Of a stretch of DNA of 64,000 nucleotides, positions 33,081 to 44,055 are shown one piece after another. Each line of letters begins with the position of its first letter. Within the stretch, counting starts at the first letter, position 1. The position numbers and the translations under genes were made by a program. Location of the stretch: positions 1,514,501 through 1,578,500 of the forward strand of contig NC_011894.1 of assembly GCF_000022085.1 (NCBI RefSeq), in the 5' to 3' direction. A model generated the notes under the pieces. It was not told where the DNA came from and did not search any database. It worked only from the letters and a program-made list of their open reading frames with translations. This stretch comes from Methylobacterium nodulans ORS 2060 (GTDB lineage Bacteria; Pseudomonadota; Alphaproteobacteria; Rhizobiales; Beijerinckiaceae).

Positions 33081-33084
<4 letters not shown>
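31957..33084 (-). CDS. iron-containing alcohol dehydrogenase family (maleylacetate-reductase-like)
   Basis: The 375-residue group III dehydrogenase has VVGFGGGSAMDLAKLVAVLP, IQVPTTAGTGSEGGTRALVT, and metal-binding elements DALAHCVEAFTSRKAHPLID and GPVNTTAGHAVAYPLGSRHH, followed by VAHGLACAVIFPHTLAFNAP. Metal-ligand Asp/His positions are present. Such enzymes reduce or oxidise small aldehydes, hydroxy acids or maleylacetate. The ATG overlaps the stop of the PdxA-like gene (ATGA), indicating translational coupling. Confidence 0.85.
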
Positions 33085-34114
<1,030 letters not shown>

Positions 34115-34118
<4 letters not shown>

Positions 34119-35215
34119 GCGCAGGTCCTTTCGTGGATGAGGCCGTTGCGGCGCAGCAGGTCGCGCCAGACGGCGGGGGAGCCGAACGCCCCGGACTTCG
34201 ACACGATCGCGACGCCATCCCAGAGCCCGCCGCGCATCCGCGAGCGCGGCAGGCCCGGCACGACCTGGCCGGTCACCGCGAGGGCCTCGGTCCGAAGGGC
34301 GAGGCAGAGGGCCTTGAGGGTCTCGCCGCCGGCAACGAGCAGGGTGCCGGGCGGGGGAAGGGCGCGGGCGAGGAGGCCGAAGGAAGCGGCGATGCGCGCG
34401 GCGGCCTCCTGCCGGCCCGTGCCCTCGGGCAGGCCGAGGCTGACCAGCGCGGCGCCGCGCTCCCGCAGCCGTGCCGCAACCCGGCCGGCATGGTCGCCCT
34501 CGGCGGGCAGGATCAGCTGGTGCTCCGGGCAATGGGCGAGCTGCGCCGCGGTCTCGGGCCGGTCCGAGCCGAACAGGCCGAGCACGGGGCCGACAAGACG
34601 CGTGTCGCAGGACGCGGGCGAGCGTCCTGCCAAGGCTCCGGCGAGCCCGCCGCTGCCGCACCATAGGACCGGGGCCCCGGCCGCGAGGGCAGCGATCCGG
34701 TCGAGATCGTCGTCGCTCGCCGCGTCGTAGACGGCGATGCCGGCGATCGGGCCGTCCTCGACCTTAGCGCGGCGGGCCGGCAGACCCGCTTCCCGGAGCG
34801 CCGCGGCGATGTCGCCCGAGACCGCCTGCCAGCCCGTGCCGGCCCGGGCGAACTGGCGCCCCTCTACGGTCCGGCGCCCTTGATAAGGGAAGGCCGGCGC
34901 GACGACCACGTGGCGCCAGGCGCCGGTGCCGAAGCACGCCGCGAGTTCCGCCGCCCAGGGCCCGCGCAAGAGGCTGTCGACCTTCTTGAAGGCAATCTCG
35001 GCCCCCTGCAGGCGGGGCGCGGCTGCGCCGGCGATCCGAGCCGCGTCCTCGGCGACCGTCTCCCGTGTCCCCGTATCGAGGGCGAGGTTGCCCCCGCATG
35101 GGCCCATCGGCGCCCCGACCCAGGCGACCTCGACGGCGCCGACCAGCCCGGTGAAGCCGGCCGCGGTGTCGAGGGCGCCGGTCAGGTCGTCGGCGATGAG
35201 GCGCAGGCTCGGCAT
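34115..35215 (-). CDS. four-carbon acid sugar kinase (DUF1537, DtnK/OtnK-like)
   Basis: The 366-residue kinase has the N-terminal substrate domain (LRLIADDLTGALDTAAGFTG, AFKKVDSLLRGPWAAELAAC, APAFPYQGRRTVEG) and a C-terminal nucleotide-binding domain (LLVAGGETLKALCLALRT, ALAVTGQVVPGLPRSRMRGG, VSKSGAFGSP). These ATP-dependent kinases phosphorylate D-threonate, D-erythronate or L-threonate at C4. Next to PdxA2 the product would be a 4-phosphotetronate converted to DHAP. It sits nine bases after the MFS gene stop and overlaps pdxA2. Confidence 0.87.
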
Positions 35216-35224
35216 CGCTCAAGC

Positions 35225-36556
35225 TCAAGCCCGTTCGGGCGACGTCGCCGGGGAGCCGGCGGGAAGGCCGGTCGCCTCGTCGTCGTGCTTCAGGGGCGCG
35301 ATCTCGCCGACGATGAACAGGTAGGCGGCCGCCCCCACGAGGCTGAGGCAGCCCGCCACCGCGAGCGGGATCACGAAGGAGCCCTTGGTGAGGCTGACCA
35401 TCACGCCCGTGAAGGTGGTGAGGGCGATCCCGGCGAGGTTCGAGGCGAAGTTCTGGATGCCGCTGATCGAGGCGACGTGGGCCGGGGTGGGGGCGACGTC
35501 GCCCGGCAGGGTCCAGATATTGGCGCCCGCGAAGGCGAGGCCCGAATAGGAGACCGCCAGCAGGATCAGGGCGGCGGCGTCGCCGGGGACCAGCGGGGCG
35601 ATGGCGACGACAGAGGAGGCGAGCAGGCCGCCGACCAGGCAGGTCTTGCGCGCCGCGGTGAGGCTCCAGCCCTGCTTGTAGAGCCGGTCCGAGAGGTAGC
35701 CGCCGAGCCAGCCCGCCGGGATCGCGACGAGGCCGGGCAGCAGGCCGAGGGTGCCGAGCTTGGCGAGCGAGAAGCCCCGGGACTCGGTCAGATAGGACGG
35801 GAACCACGTGGTGTAGAAATAGATCACGAAGTTCAGGCAGAAGAAGCCGATCATCATGCCCCAGATCGTGCGGTGCCTGAACAGCTCGGCATAGCCGATG
35901 CGGCGCTGGCCCGCCGTCACGGCGTAGTCGGCCTCCAGCACGGCTCGCTGCTCGGGGCTGACCGCCGGATGCCGGGCGGGGTCGCGGTAGACCAGGAACC
36001 AGACCACCATCCAGACGAGGCCGATTGCCCCCGTCACCAGGAAGGCCTCGCGCCAGCCGAAATTGGCGATCAGGAAGGCCACGAGCGGCAGCGTCATGGC
36101 CGAGCCGACCCGCGAGCCGCTCGCCCAGATGCCGGTGGCGAGCCCGCGCTCGGAGCGGCGGAACCACAGGGCCGTGACCTTGGCGTTGACCGGATAGCAG
36201 AAGGCCTCGCCGATGCCGAGGACGAGCCGGCAGGCGATCAGGGAATAGACGCCGCCCGCGAAGGCGGTGGCCAGGGTCGCCACCGACATGATCAGGGTCG
36301 CGACCGTGTAGGTGGCGCGCGAGCCGAAGCGGTCGATGAGCCAGCCGCCCGGCAGCTGCATCAGGACGTAGCTCCAGAAGAAGGCGGACAGGATCAGGCC
36401 CATCAGGGCCGGGTCGATGCCGTATTCCTTCTGGATCATCGGCACGGCGACGCCGAGATTGGCCCGGTCGATATAGTTGATGGCGACCGCGAGGAAGCAC
36501 ATCAGCACGATGAGCCAGCGTTGGCGCGGCAGCGGGATCGGCGTCGGTGCGGTCAT
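35225..36556 (-). CDS. MFS transporter (ACS family, sugar-acid type)
   Basis: The 443-residue, 12-helix transporter has NYIDRANLGVAVPMIQKEYG in helix 1, LILSAFFWSYVLMQLPGGWL, DRFGSRATYTVATLIMS, GIGEAFCYPVNAKVTALWFR and a SDRLYKQGWSL loop. It resembles glucarate/galactonate-type symporters more than the TtuB-like pair at 10181 and 26954. It lies directly before the tetronate kinase gene in the same operon, so a C4 to C6 sugar acid is the probable substrate. Confidence 0.87.
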   Translation of the reverse strand: MTAPTPIPLPRQRWLIVLMCFLAVAINYIDRANLGVAVPMIQKEYGIDPALMGLILSAFFWSYVLMQLPGGWLIDRFGSRATYTVATLIMSVATLATAFAGGVYSLIACRLVLGIGEAFCYPVNAKVTALWFRRSERGLATGIWASGSRVGSAMTLPLVAFLIANFGWREAFLVTGAIGLVWMVVWFLVYRDPARHPAVSPEQRAVLEADYAVTAGQRRIGYAELFRHRTIWGMMIGFFCLNFVIYFYTTWFPSYLTESRGFSLAKLGTLGLLPGLVAIPAGWLGGYLSDRLYKQGWSLTAARKTCLVGGLLASSVVAIAPLVPGDAAALILLAVSYSGLAFAGANIWTLPGDVAPTPAHVASISGIQNFASNLAGIALTTFTGVMVSLTKGSFVIPLAVAGCLSLVGAAAYLFIVGEIAPLKHDDEATGLPAGSPATSPERA

Positions 36557-36585
36557 GGCGCGTTATTCCCTGATCTTTGTCGTGA

Positions 36586-38049
36586 TTACTGCCGCGGAGC
36601 GGGGGCTGCCGGCTCGAAAACCTTGCCCGGGTTCATCAGGCCGGCGGGATCGAGCACGCCCTTGATCGCCCGCATCAGGTCGAGCTCCAGGGGATCGGTG
36701 ACGCGGGCGAGCCGGGCGCGGTTGGACTGGCCGATGCCGTGCTCGGCGCTGATCGCCCCGGTCTGGGCCTTCGTCTCGTCGTCGACGGCCTCGTTGATGA
36801 GGCGCACCATCCGGGCCGCCTCGGCCGGATCGGCGGCGCGGGCGGGATCGATCAGCGCGATGACGTGGATGTTGCCGTCGCCGATATGCCCGTGCATCAC
36901 CACCCGGGCATGCGGCACCGCCGCCAGGATGCGCCGCTCGACCCCCTCCACGAAGGCGGCCTGCCGGTCGAGGGGCACGGCGCTGTCGTGCGAGACGACG
37001 AAGCCGCTGCGCTTGTTGCCCTCCGAGACGCTGTGGCGGACCTTCCAGATGGCCTTCGCCTGCGCCTCGCTCGACGCGATCAGGGCGTCGGTGACGAGGC
37101 CCCGCTCCAGGGCCGTGCCGAGCGCCGCTTCGAGGCCTAAGCGCAGGTCGACCCCCGCGAGCGTGTCGGTCAGCTCGACGATCAGGTACCAGGGGGCGTC
37201 GAGCGGGAAGGGGATGGCCGTGTCCGGAACCGTCTCGGCGATGGCCTGGATCTGGCCGCGCGACATGATCTCCAGGCTGCCGATCCGGTCCCCGACCTCC
37301 CCGCGCAGGAGGCCCATCAGGTCGAGGGCCGGCGCGACCCCCTCCAGCATGACGAGGGCCAGGGCCGAGGCGCGGGGCCTCGCGAACAGCTTGAGGACGG
37401 CCGCCGTGACGATGCCGAGCGTCCCCTCCGCGCCGATGAAGAGCTGCTTGAGGTCGTAGCCGGTATTGTCCTTGCGCAGAGCCCGCAGGCCGTTGAAGAT
37501 CCGCCCGTCCGGCAGCACGGCCTCAAGGCCGAGCACCAGCTCGCGGGTCGGCCCGTAGCGCAGGACTGCGGTGCCGCCGGCATTCGTCCCGATATTGCCG
37601 CCGATCTGGCAGCTGCCCTCGGCGCCGAGGCTCAAGGGGAAATAGCGGTCCGCCGCCTCCGCGGCGGCCTGGATGTCGGCCAGCACGCAGCCGGCCTCGA
37701 CCGTGATGGTGTTGGCGAGCGGGCTCACCGCCCGGATGCGGCGCATCCGGTCGAGGCGGACGACGATGCTGGGCCGGTCGCCACTGGGGATTGCCGCACC
37801 GCACAGGCCGGTATTGCCGCCCTGGGGAACGATCGCGACGCCGGCCTCGTATGACAACCTGACAACCCGGGAGACCTCCTCGGTCGAGCCCGGCCGGACC
37901 ACGGCGGCGGCCTCCCCGCGGTAGCGGCCGCGCCAGTCGACGAGGTAGGGCTCCTGATCATCGCCAGGCAGCAGGACGTTCTGGCGTCCGACCAGGGCGA
38001 TCAGCTTGTCCGAGAACGCCTCGGCTTGGCCCATGACGACTTGGCCCAT
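36586..38049 (-). CDS. FAD-binding D-2-hydroxyacid dehydrogenase
   Basis: The 487-residue flavoprotein is of the D-2-hydroxyglutarate/D-lactate dehydrogenase type. The FAD domain shows PGSTEEVSRVVRLSYEAGVA, VPQGGNTGLCGAAIPSGD, GAEGSCQIGGNIGTNAGGTA and FIGAEGTLGIVTAAVLKLF. The C-terminal domain shows MHGHIGDGNIHVIALI and SAEHGIGQSNRA, with metal-binding His residues, and ends in GLMNPGKVF. Start at 38049 follows GGGAGGA by seven bases. It follows the GntR gene and precedes the MFS gene, so it belongs to the sugar-acid block, where it could oxidise a C2 hydroxyl. It is distinct from the paralogue at 24425. Confidence 0.87.
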   Translation of the reverse strand: MGQVVMGQAEAFSDKLIALVGRQNVLLPGDDQEPYLVDWRGRYRGEAAAVVRPGSTEEVSRVVRLSYEAGVAIVPQGGNTGLCGAAIPSGDRPSIVVRLDRMRRIRAVSPLANTITVEAGCVLADIQAAAEAADRYFPLSLGAEGSCQIGGNIGTNAGGTAVLRYGPTRELVLGLEAVLPDGRIFNGLRALRKDNTGYDLKQLFIGAEGTLGIVTAAVLKLFARPRASALALVMLEGVAPALDLMGLLRGEVGDRIGSLEIMSRGQIQAIAETVPDTAIPFPLDAPWYLIVELTDTLAGVDLRLGLEAALGTALERGLVTDALIASSEAQAKAIWKVRHSVSEGNKRSGFVVSHDSAVPLDRQAAFVEGVERRILAAVPHARVVMHGHIGDGNIHVIALIDPARAADPAEAARMVRLINEAVDDETKAQTGAISAEHGIGQSNRARLARVTDPLELDLMRAIKGVLDPAGLMNPGKVFEPAAPAPRQ

Positions 38050-38201
38050 GACCGATCCTCCCGTCCGGAGCCGTCTTGCTGGCTTCGAATTTGTTGTAAA
38101 CTTGTTATGGGAGTACGTGAGGGCCTGGAGGCTGTCAAGCGGCGCGAGCGGGCCCGCCGGCGCCGGCGAGCCGTCGATGGCCGCGGAACGCGAGCAGCGG
38201 G

Positions 38202-38954
38202 CTACAGCGACAGGTCGAGGAGACGGCCCTCGAACAAGCGGTCGCGCGACGAGCAGATGTGACGGTGCATCTGCGCGCGGGCCGCGTTCGGGTCGCCGTC
38301 GCGGATGGCCGAGAAGATGGCGCGGTGCTCTTCCAGAACCCCCTGCAGGCCGGAATGCGGCCCGAGCAGCGCGAGGCCATGGATCTTCATGCCGACGGCG
38401 ATGTGCGCCTGCAGGGCCTGCATGGAGGCGGCGTAATAGTGATTGTTGGACGCCTCCGCGATGGCGAGGTGGAAGGCGAAATCGGCGTCGTCCCGGTGCT
38501 GCTGCTGGCGCGTCGCCGCGTTCAAGAGGTCGAGGGCGCTCGCGATCCGGCCGATCGCGGCCTCGTTGCGCCGCAAGGCCGCGTAGAAGGCCGCATCGGG
38601 TTCGATGGTCAGGCGGAACTCGTAGCAGCGCTGGATGTCGGCGATGCTCTCGACCGGAGCGAAGCCCAGGGCCGGCGCTTTCCCGCGGGCAAGCACGAAG
38701 CTGCCGGCCCCCTGGCGCGAGACGATGACATTCTCGCGCCTCAGCCGTTCGAGCGCCGCGCGAACGACCGGACGCGAGACCTGGAAACGGGCGGCCAGCT
38801 CGTTTTCGCTCGGCAGCTTCTGGTTCTCCGCGTAGGTTCCGTTGGCGATCTCGGTGAGGAGGCCGTGATAGACGGCGTCCGCCAGGCCCGACGGCTTCGA
38901 CGTGCCGCCCGGCCGCGGTTCATGCTCCGATCCACCCTGCATTGCCGCTTCCAT
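38202..38954 (-). CDS. GntR family regulator, FadR/FCD subfamily
   Basis: The 250-residue protein has a GntR helix-turn-helix (ADAVYHGLLTEIANGTYAEN, LPSENELAARFQVSRPVVRA, LERLRRENVIVSRQGAGSFV) and an FCD domain (CYEFRLTIEPDAAFYAAL, DADFAFHLAIAEASNNHYYA, LEEHRAIFSAIRDGDPNAAR). The ATG at 38954 has GAGG six bases before it. It is the first gene of the minus-strand block down to 31023 and most likely its repressor. AACAAGT motifs occur both before it (39002-39008) and, on the minus strand, before the FAD oxidase (38100-38106), as would be expected of shared operators. Confidence 0.85.
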   Translation of the reverse strand: MEAAMQGGSEHEPRPGGTSKPSGLADAVYHGLLTEIANGTYAENQKLPSENELAARFQVSRPVVRAALERLRRENVIVSRQGAGSFVLARGKAPALGFAPVESIADIQRCYEFRLTIEPDAAFYAALRRNEAAIGRIASALDLLNAATRQQQHRDDADFAFHLAIAEASNNHYYAASMQALQAHIAVGMKIHGLALLGPHSGLQGVLEEHRAIFSAIRDGDPNAARAQMHRHICSSRDRLFEGRLLDLSL

Positions 38955-39194
38955 CCGGCCCTCTCGATACCCCGGCCGGACCTGCGGTCGGGCCACCTGT
39001 CAACAAGTATGCCGGTTCTGCCGCATTGCACGCAAGCTTGTCAAAGGTTGTAAGGACACTCCGGTCGGCCGGGTGGCGCCGTTCAGGGCCGCGAGGTCGG
39101 GCGGGCGCCCGAAACCGCGGCCTGCTTGAGCAACCAAGCCGGTCCCGAAGCGTTGCCGGGATCCGAAACCGCTTCGGAACAAGGAGGTCCTGCC

Positions 39195-39767
39195 ATGTTG
39201 AACCGTTTCACGACCGCTGCCGGCCTGCTGGCGCTGACCACCGGCCTGGCCTTGGCCCAGGCACCCGCCCCCACGGCGCCGGCCACCGCCCCGGCACCCG
39301 CCTCCAGCCGCGACATGAAGGAGTTCGAGGCGGCCAGGGCGGCCAAGGTAAGCCTCGCCGAGGCGATCGCGACGGCCGAGAGCCACGGCGACAAGGGGCG
39401 GGCCATCGATGCCGATTTCGAAAAGGCCGATGGCAAGAACCCAATGCACTGGAGCATCAAGGTCGTCTATCCGGATGGCAAGCTCGTCGAGCATGGGATC
39501 GATGCCGAGACGGGCAAGCTCTACAAGAGTGAGAACCAGCCGATCGAGCGCTATTTCACCCGCCTGAAGGTCGACGACTTCCAGAAAGCGACGGTTTCGC
39601 TGAAGGATGCGCTCGCGATCGCCGAGCAGAAGGCGGGCGGCGGCAAGGCCTACGAGGCCGAGGTCGAGCGTGACGGCCAATCCGTCGTCTACGAGATTTC
39701 CGTGGCGCTGGCCGATCGATCGCAGGAGATCAAGGTCGGCCCGGACGGCAAGGTCGTCGCGGACTGA
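39195..39767 (+). CDS. secreted PepSY-domain protein
   Basis: The 190-residue protein has a Sec signal peptide (NRFTTAAGLLALTTGLALA, cleavage near AQA), a Pro/Ala linker to about residue 38, and two PepSY-like repeats: VSLAEAIATAESHGDKGRAI with HWSIKVVYPDGKLVEHGID, and VSLKDALAIAEQKAGGGKAY with VVYEISVALADRSQEIKVGP. PepSY domains act as peptidase-inhibitor or assembly modules in the periplasm; the target is unknown. AAGGAGG seven bases before the ATG fixes the start. The gene is divergent from the GntR regulator and probably unrelated to it. Confidence 0.82.
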   Translation: MLNRFTTAAGLLALTTGLALAQAPAPTAPATAPAPASSRDMKEFEAARAAKVSLAEAIATAESHGDKGRAIDADFEKADGKNPMHWSIKVVYPDGKLVEHGIDAETGKLYKSENQPIERYFTRLKVDDFQKATVSLKDALAIAEQKAGGGKAYEAEVERDGQSVVYEISVALADRSQEIKVGPDGKVVAD

Positions 39768-40015
39768 CCGTTCGGCGCTCCGATCGTACCTGTGGCGATC
39801 GCGGGGGCGGGCCGACCGACCGGCCCCCGCGTTCGTCCGGATCCGATCGATCTCGAAAGATCCAAGACGATCTTCGTCACGGCGCGTCGGGGGCTGCCTG
39901 ACGGCCCTGGGCCGTCGGATCCCGGGCCGGGACAGCGCGGGTATCCGCCATCGCGGCGGATTCTGGTGATCCGTCTCCCGGCGCAGTACTCTCGGTTGAA
40001 GAACGGAGTGCTGCT

Positions 40016-40219
40016 ATGAGTACCAACAGAGAGTTTATCGAATCCCTCAAGCATGAGCACGCCCGGATGGGCCGCCTGCTTCAAGTCATCGATGACGGTT
40101 GTTGGTGGACCGAGGAGAATCCGGGGCGGTCCACCGTGGAGGCGTTGAAGGAGCAGGCCGCTCAGATCCGGGTCGCAGTCGACAAGATCGAGGCGGCCAT
40201 CGGGCATCTGGGGAGCTGA
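40016..40219 (+). CDS. small hypothetical protein, 67 aa
   Basis: The ATG follows GGAG by eight bases. The 67-residue product (MSTNREFIESLKHEHARMGR...) is helical and charged, with a WW pair in DDGCWWTEENPGR and a final helix AAQIRVAVDKIEAAIGHLG. No family is recognised. It heads a run of small plus-strand genes that look like stress- or surface-related accessory proteins. Confidence 0.6.
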   Translation: MSTNREFIESLKHEHARMGRLLQVIDDGCWWTEENPGRSTVEALKEQAAQIRVAVDKIEAAIGHLGS

Positions 40220-40361
40220 GCATCCTTCGCCGAAGTGTCTCACGGTTCGGCGACAGGAATGATGCGGAATCAAGGAAATCCAGGCAGGATGGCGGGGCAG
40301 AGCAGCGCCACCCTGCTCAAGCGGCCGATCGAGCACTTCTTGCTTCGGAAAGGACCGTGAC

Positions 40362-40610
40362 ATGCCCGGATTTGACGAAGGGGTCCATGCCGAGCACCGG
40401 CGGACAAATCGCGTCCAGTATGTGATCACACGGCGCGACGGGACCAGAACGCTCTACGATGGTGGGATCATCACGAAATCTGAGGTGCCCCGGATCGGCG
40501 AGGGCAAGTGGTTGGACGGAGTCGTCTGCAAGATCGTGCGTGAGGTCTACACGCCGCATCTCGATTTCACCTGGACGGTCTGGTGCGAGGAGCGCGCCCG
40601 GCCGCGATGA
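40362..40610 (+). CDS. small hypothetical protein, 82 aa
   Basis: AAGGA stands before the ATG at 40362. The 82-residue product (MPGFDEGVHAEHRRTNRVQY...) is predicted to be mostly beta: VQYVITRRDGTRTLYDGGII, then VVCKIVREVYTPHLDFTWTV. The repeated short strands suggest a small beta-barrel fold. No known family was recognised. Confidence 0.6.
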   Translation: MPGFDEGVHAEHRRTNRVQYVITRRDGTRTLYDGGIITKSEVPRIGEGKWLDGVVCKIVREVYTPHLDFTWTVWCEERARPR

Positions 40611-40757
40611 TCGTGGCGGGGGTTCGCGGCGGGGCCGACGATCGGACGGGTGCGGAGGCCCTGATGGGCCGCCGGCCGGCTTTGCGCCTGGTGCGGCAAC
40701 CGCCAGGAACCCGCTCTCCGGACTGCCGTTGGTCGCGGCAATCTCGGAGCGAACATC

Positions 40758-40991
40758 ATGGTCGATACCAGCCGCATCAAGGAACACATGCCCGTGGTGG
40801 GTTCGGATGGCGGCCATGTCGGCACGGTGGACCACCTCGACGGCCAGCGCATCAAGCTGACCGCGAGCGACCCGGATGCCGGCGGGCACCATCACTTCAT
40901 CCACATCGACTCGATCGCCAGCATCGAGGGCGGGCAGGTCCGCCTGAACCGCACGACCGCGCAAGCCAAGGACGAGTGGGCCACCGCATAG
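40758..40991 (+). CDS. DUF2171 (PRC-barrel-like) protein
   Basis: The 77-residue protein reads MVDTSRIKEHMPVVGSDGGH, then VGTVDHLDGQRIKLTASDPD, HHHFIHIDSIASIEGGQVRL and NRTTAQAKDEW. It matches the DUF2171 pattern, in which I(K)EHMPVVGSDGxHVGTVD is nearly invariant. These small beta proteins are widespread in Methylobacterium and sphingomonads, often near stress genes; their function is unknown. Confidence 0.8.
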   Translation: MVDTSRIKEHMPVVGSDGGHVGTVDHLDGQRIKLTASDPDAGGHHHFIHIDSIASIEGGQVRLNRTTAQAKDEWATA

Positions 40992-41204
40992 CGCGCTCCG
41001 CCAGGAGCCCGGCGGAGAGCCCGGCGGGCGGCGGGCAGGACCGGCCGGGATGCGACCTCGGCGGTGCCCGCGACCGGTCGGCTCCGACGCGGACAAGGCC
41101 GGAGGGCGGAATGCGGGACGATCCCGGGATCGGCGATCAGCGGCCGACCGGGGGCAGTCGGACGATCGGCAGCAAGGGGATTCCGGCCTGACGGGGCGCG
41201 TCGG

Positions 41205-42407
<1,203 letters not shown>

Positions 42408-42746
42408 TTACGCGACTGACAGGCGCGACCATGGCCCGCTCAGGGTAAAGGCTGCGTTGCCCGCAGAAACATTCGGCGTCTCGAATTGGGGCTGCAGTTT
42501 TTGCCGGGCGCCTGCGGCGCCCCGGCCCGCCGTGACTTGCGAAGACTGAAAACCGCAGGAATTCACCCGGACCAGTCAAGTCTCCGATGAGGGCGCCCCG
42601 CCTGCGAGCAACGGGCAAGCTGATGCCCGAGATGGCTCGTGGGAGATCTGCACACGGGCGGTCGATCATAACGCGCGAGGCCCGTCATAGTTTCGTCGGG
42701 TTCTGATTCGATTGTCCGCCGCAGATCAACAATCACGGAATGCGGG

Positions 42747-43121
42747 ATGAACATCGTAGGTGCTGAGCGTCGACCGGTTGCGGCGTGTCTCGGGGGCGCC
42801 CTCGCCCTGGCCGGCCTGATGGGGATGGGAGCGGTCGGCACGGCCGCGGCCCAGACCGGCGGCGCCTCGTGGTATGCCTCCGGTCAGCGCACGGCGAACG
42901 GCGAGCGCTTCAATCCCAACGACCTGACCGCGGCCCATCGCAGCCTGCCCTTCGGCAGCCGCGTGCGGGTCACCAACACCGCCAACGGCCGCTCGGTGGT
43001 GGTCCGGATCAACGACCGCGGCCCCTTCGCGCGCGGGCGCATCATCGATCTCAGCCGCGCCTCCGCGCGCGCCATCGGCATGGGTGGCGTCACCCACGTC
43101 GCCCTCGAACGGATCGATTGA
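42747..43121 (+). CDS. rlpA: RlpA-like double-psi beta-barrel protein
   Basis: The 124-residue protein has a signal peptide (cleavage near TAAAQ) followed by a complete RlpA barrel: [58 protein letters not shown] and [12 protein letters not shown]. The conserved His in AAHRSLPFG and Asp in NDRGPF are present. RlpA proteins are septal-ring lytic transglycosylases acting on denuded glycan. This version lacks a SPOR domain, so it is short, and it is probably periplasmic or lipid-free. Confidence 0.82.
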   Translation: MNIVGAERRPVAACLGGALALAGLMGMGAVGTAAAQTGGASWYASGQRTANGERFNPNDLTAAHRSLPFGSRVRVTNTANGRSVVVRINDRGPFARGRIIDLSRASARAIGMGGVTHVALERID

Positions 43122-43278
43122 CGAAACGCCCGGGTCGGCCCGCGTTCCGCGGACCCTGCGCCCGCTGTCGCACGTTCAGCTTTCTCGGAACCGTCGCGCT
43201 GGTTATGGATGATCCGTCCGGCGGTCCGTGCCGTCCGGATGACCGTTCGCGGGCGGAGGACGCGAAGGAGCTGACGCG

Positions 43279-43593
43279 ATGGCGAAACCCCTGGTCGTGG
43301 TGATCCCACACCAACTCGGACTGGCCGAGGCGCACCGGCGCCTCGATGGTGGGATCGGCGAAGCCAAGGCGCTGCTGCAGAAGGCGGGCCTCAGCATGGC
43401 CGATGCCTCCTGGGAGGGCGAGCGCCTGTCCTTCGTGGTCGGCGCCCTGAACCAGAAGGTGGACGGCCATATCGACGTGGCCGAGGATACCGTGCGCGTC
43501 GAGGTGAACCTGCCGCGGATCCTCTCGCTCTTCGCGAGCAAGGTGCAGCAGGTCATCGGCCACAACGGGACGAAGCTTCTGACGAAGAAGTAG
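43279..43593 (+). CDS. polyhydroxyalkanoic acid system family protein
   Basis: The 104-residue protein is of the PHA_gran_rgn type (PF09650): MAKPLVVVIPHQLGLAEAHR, the LxxLL-like GIGEAKALLQ, WEGERLSFVVGALNQKVDG and VEVNLPRILSLFASKVQQVI. Members are found with PHA granule genes and resemble SRPBCC-like small proteins; no enzymatic role is known. It is not next to phaC here, but a PHB depolymerase is at 58928. The start ATG lies shortly after a GGAG. Confidence 0.8.
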   Translation: MAKPLVVVIPHQLGLAEAHRRLDGGIGEAKALLQKAGLSMADASWEGERLSFVVGALNQKVDGHIDVAEDTVRVEVNLPRILSLFASKVQQVIGHNGTKLLTKK

Positions 43594-43650
43594 CCGGAAC
43601 TCCTGCGGCAGGACCCGGTTGGGTCGGGACATCCGAACTGGAGCGCCCCG

Positions 43651-43851
43651 ATGGCCAATCCCGGATCCCCGCCGGACCAGCCCTACGATCCCGTGCCGCC
43701 GAGCCCCGGCCCCGGCCCCGATACCCCGACCACGGTGCCGCCCGAGGCGCCGGGCGACCAGCCGCTGGAGATCCCGGTCAGCGACCCCGGCAACTCGCCC
43801 GCGGTCACGCCGGACCCGGCGCCGACCGGCCCGGCCAATCCGAGGATGTGA
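43651..43851 (+). CDS. small proline-rich hypothetical protein
   Basis: The 66-residue product is nearly one quarter to one third proline (PPSPGPGPDTPTTVPPEAPG) with acidic residues and no predicted fold. GGAG precedes the ATG. Such short Pro-rich proteins recur in methylobacteria; no function is known. Confidence 0.55.
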   Translation: MANPGSPPDQPYDPVPPSPGPGPDTPTTVPPEAPGDQPLEIPVSDPGNSPAVTPDPAPTGPANPRM

Positions 43852-44055
43852 GGGGGATCCGCGCGAAGCCAAGCCGGCGCCCCGGACACCCTCGCGATCC
43901 CGCGCGTCGAGGCGGCGACCCCGACGGTGCCGTCGATCTCCCGGCGGGTGGCGAAGGGTCCGGGCGAGACGGGATTCATGCCGCAGGGTCTCCGGCGGAT
44001 CGTCCGGACGCTGGCGGCTTTTGCCGGAGGCCGCGCGCTGCCATAAACCCCGCCC

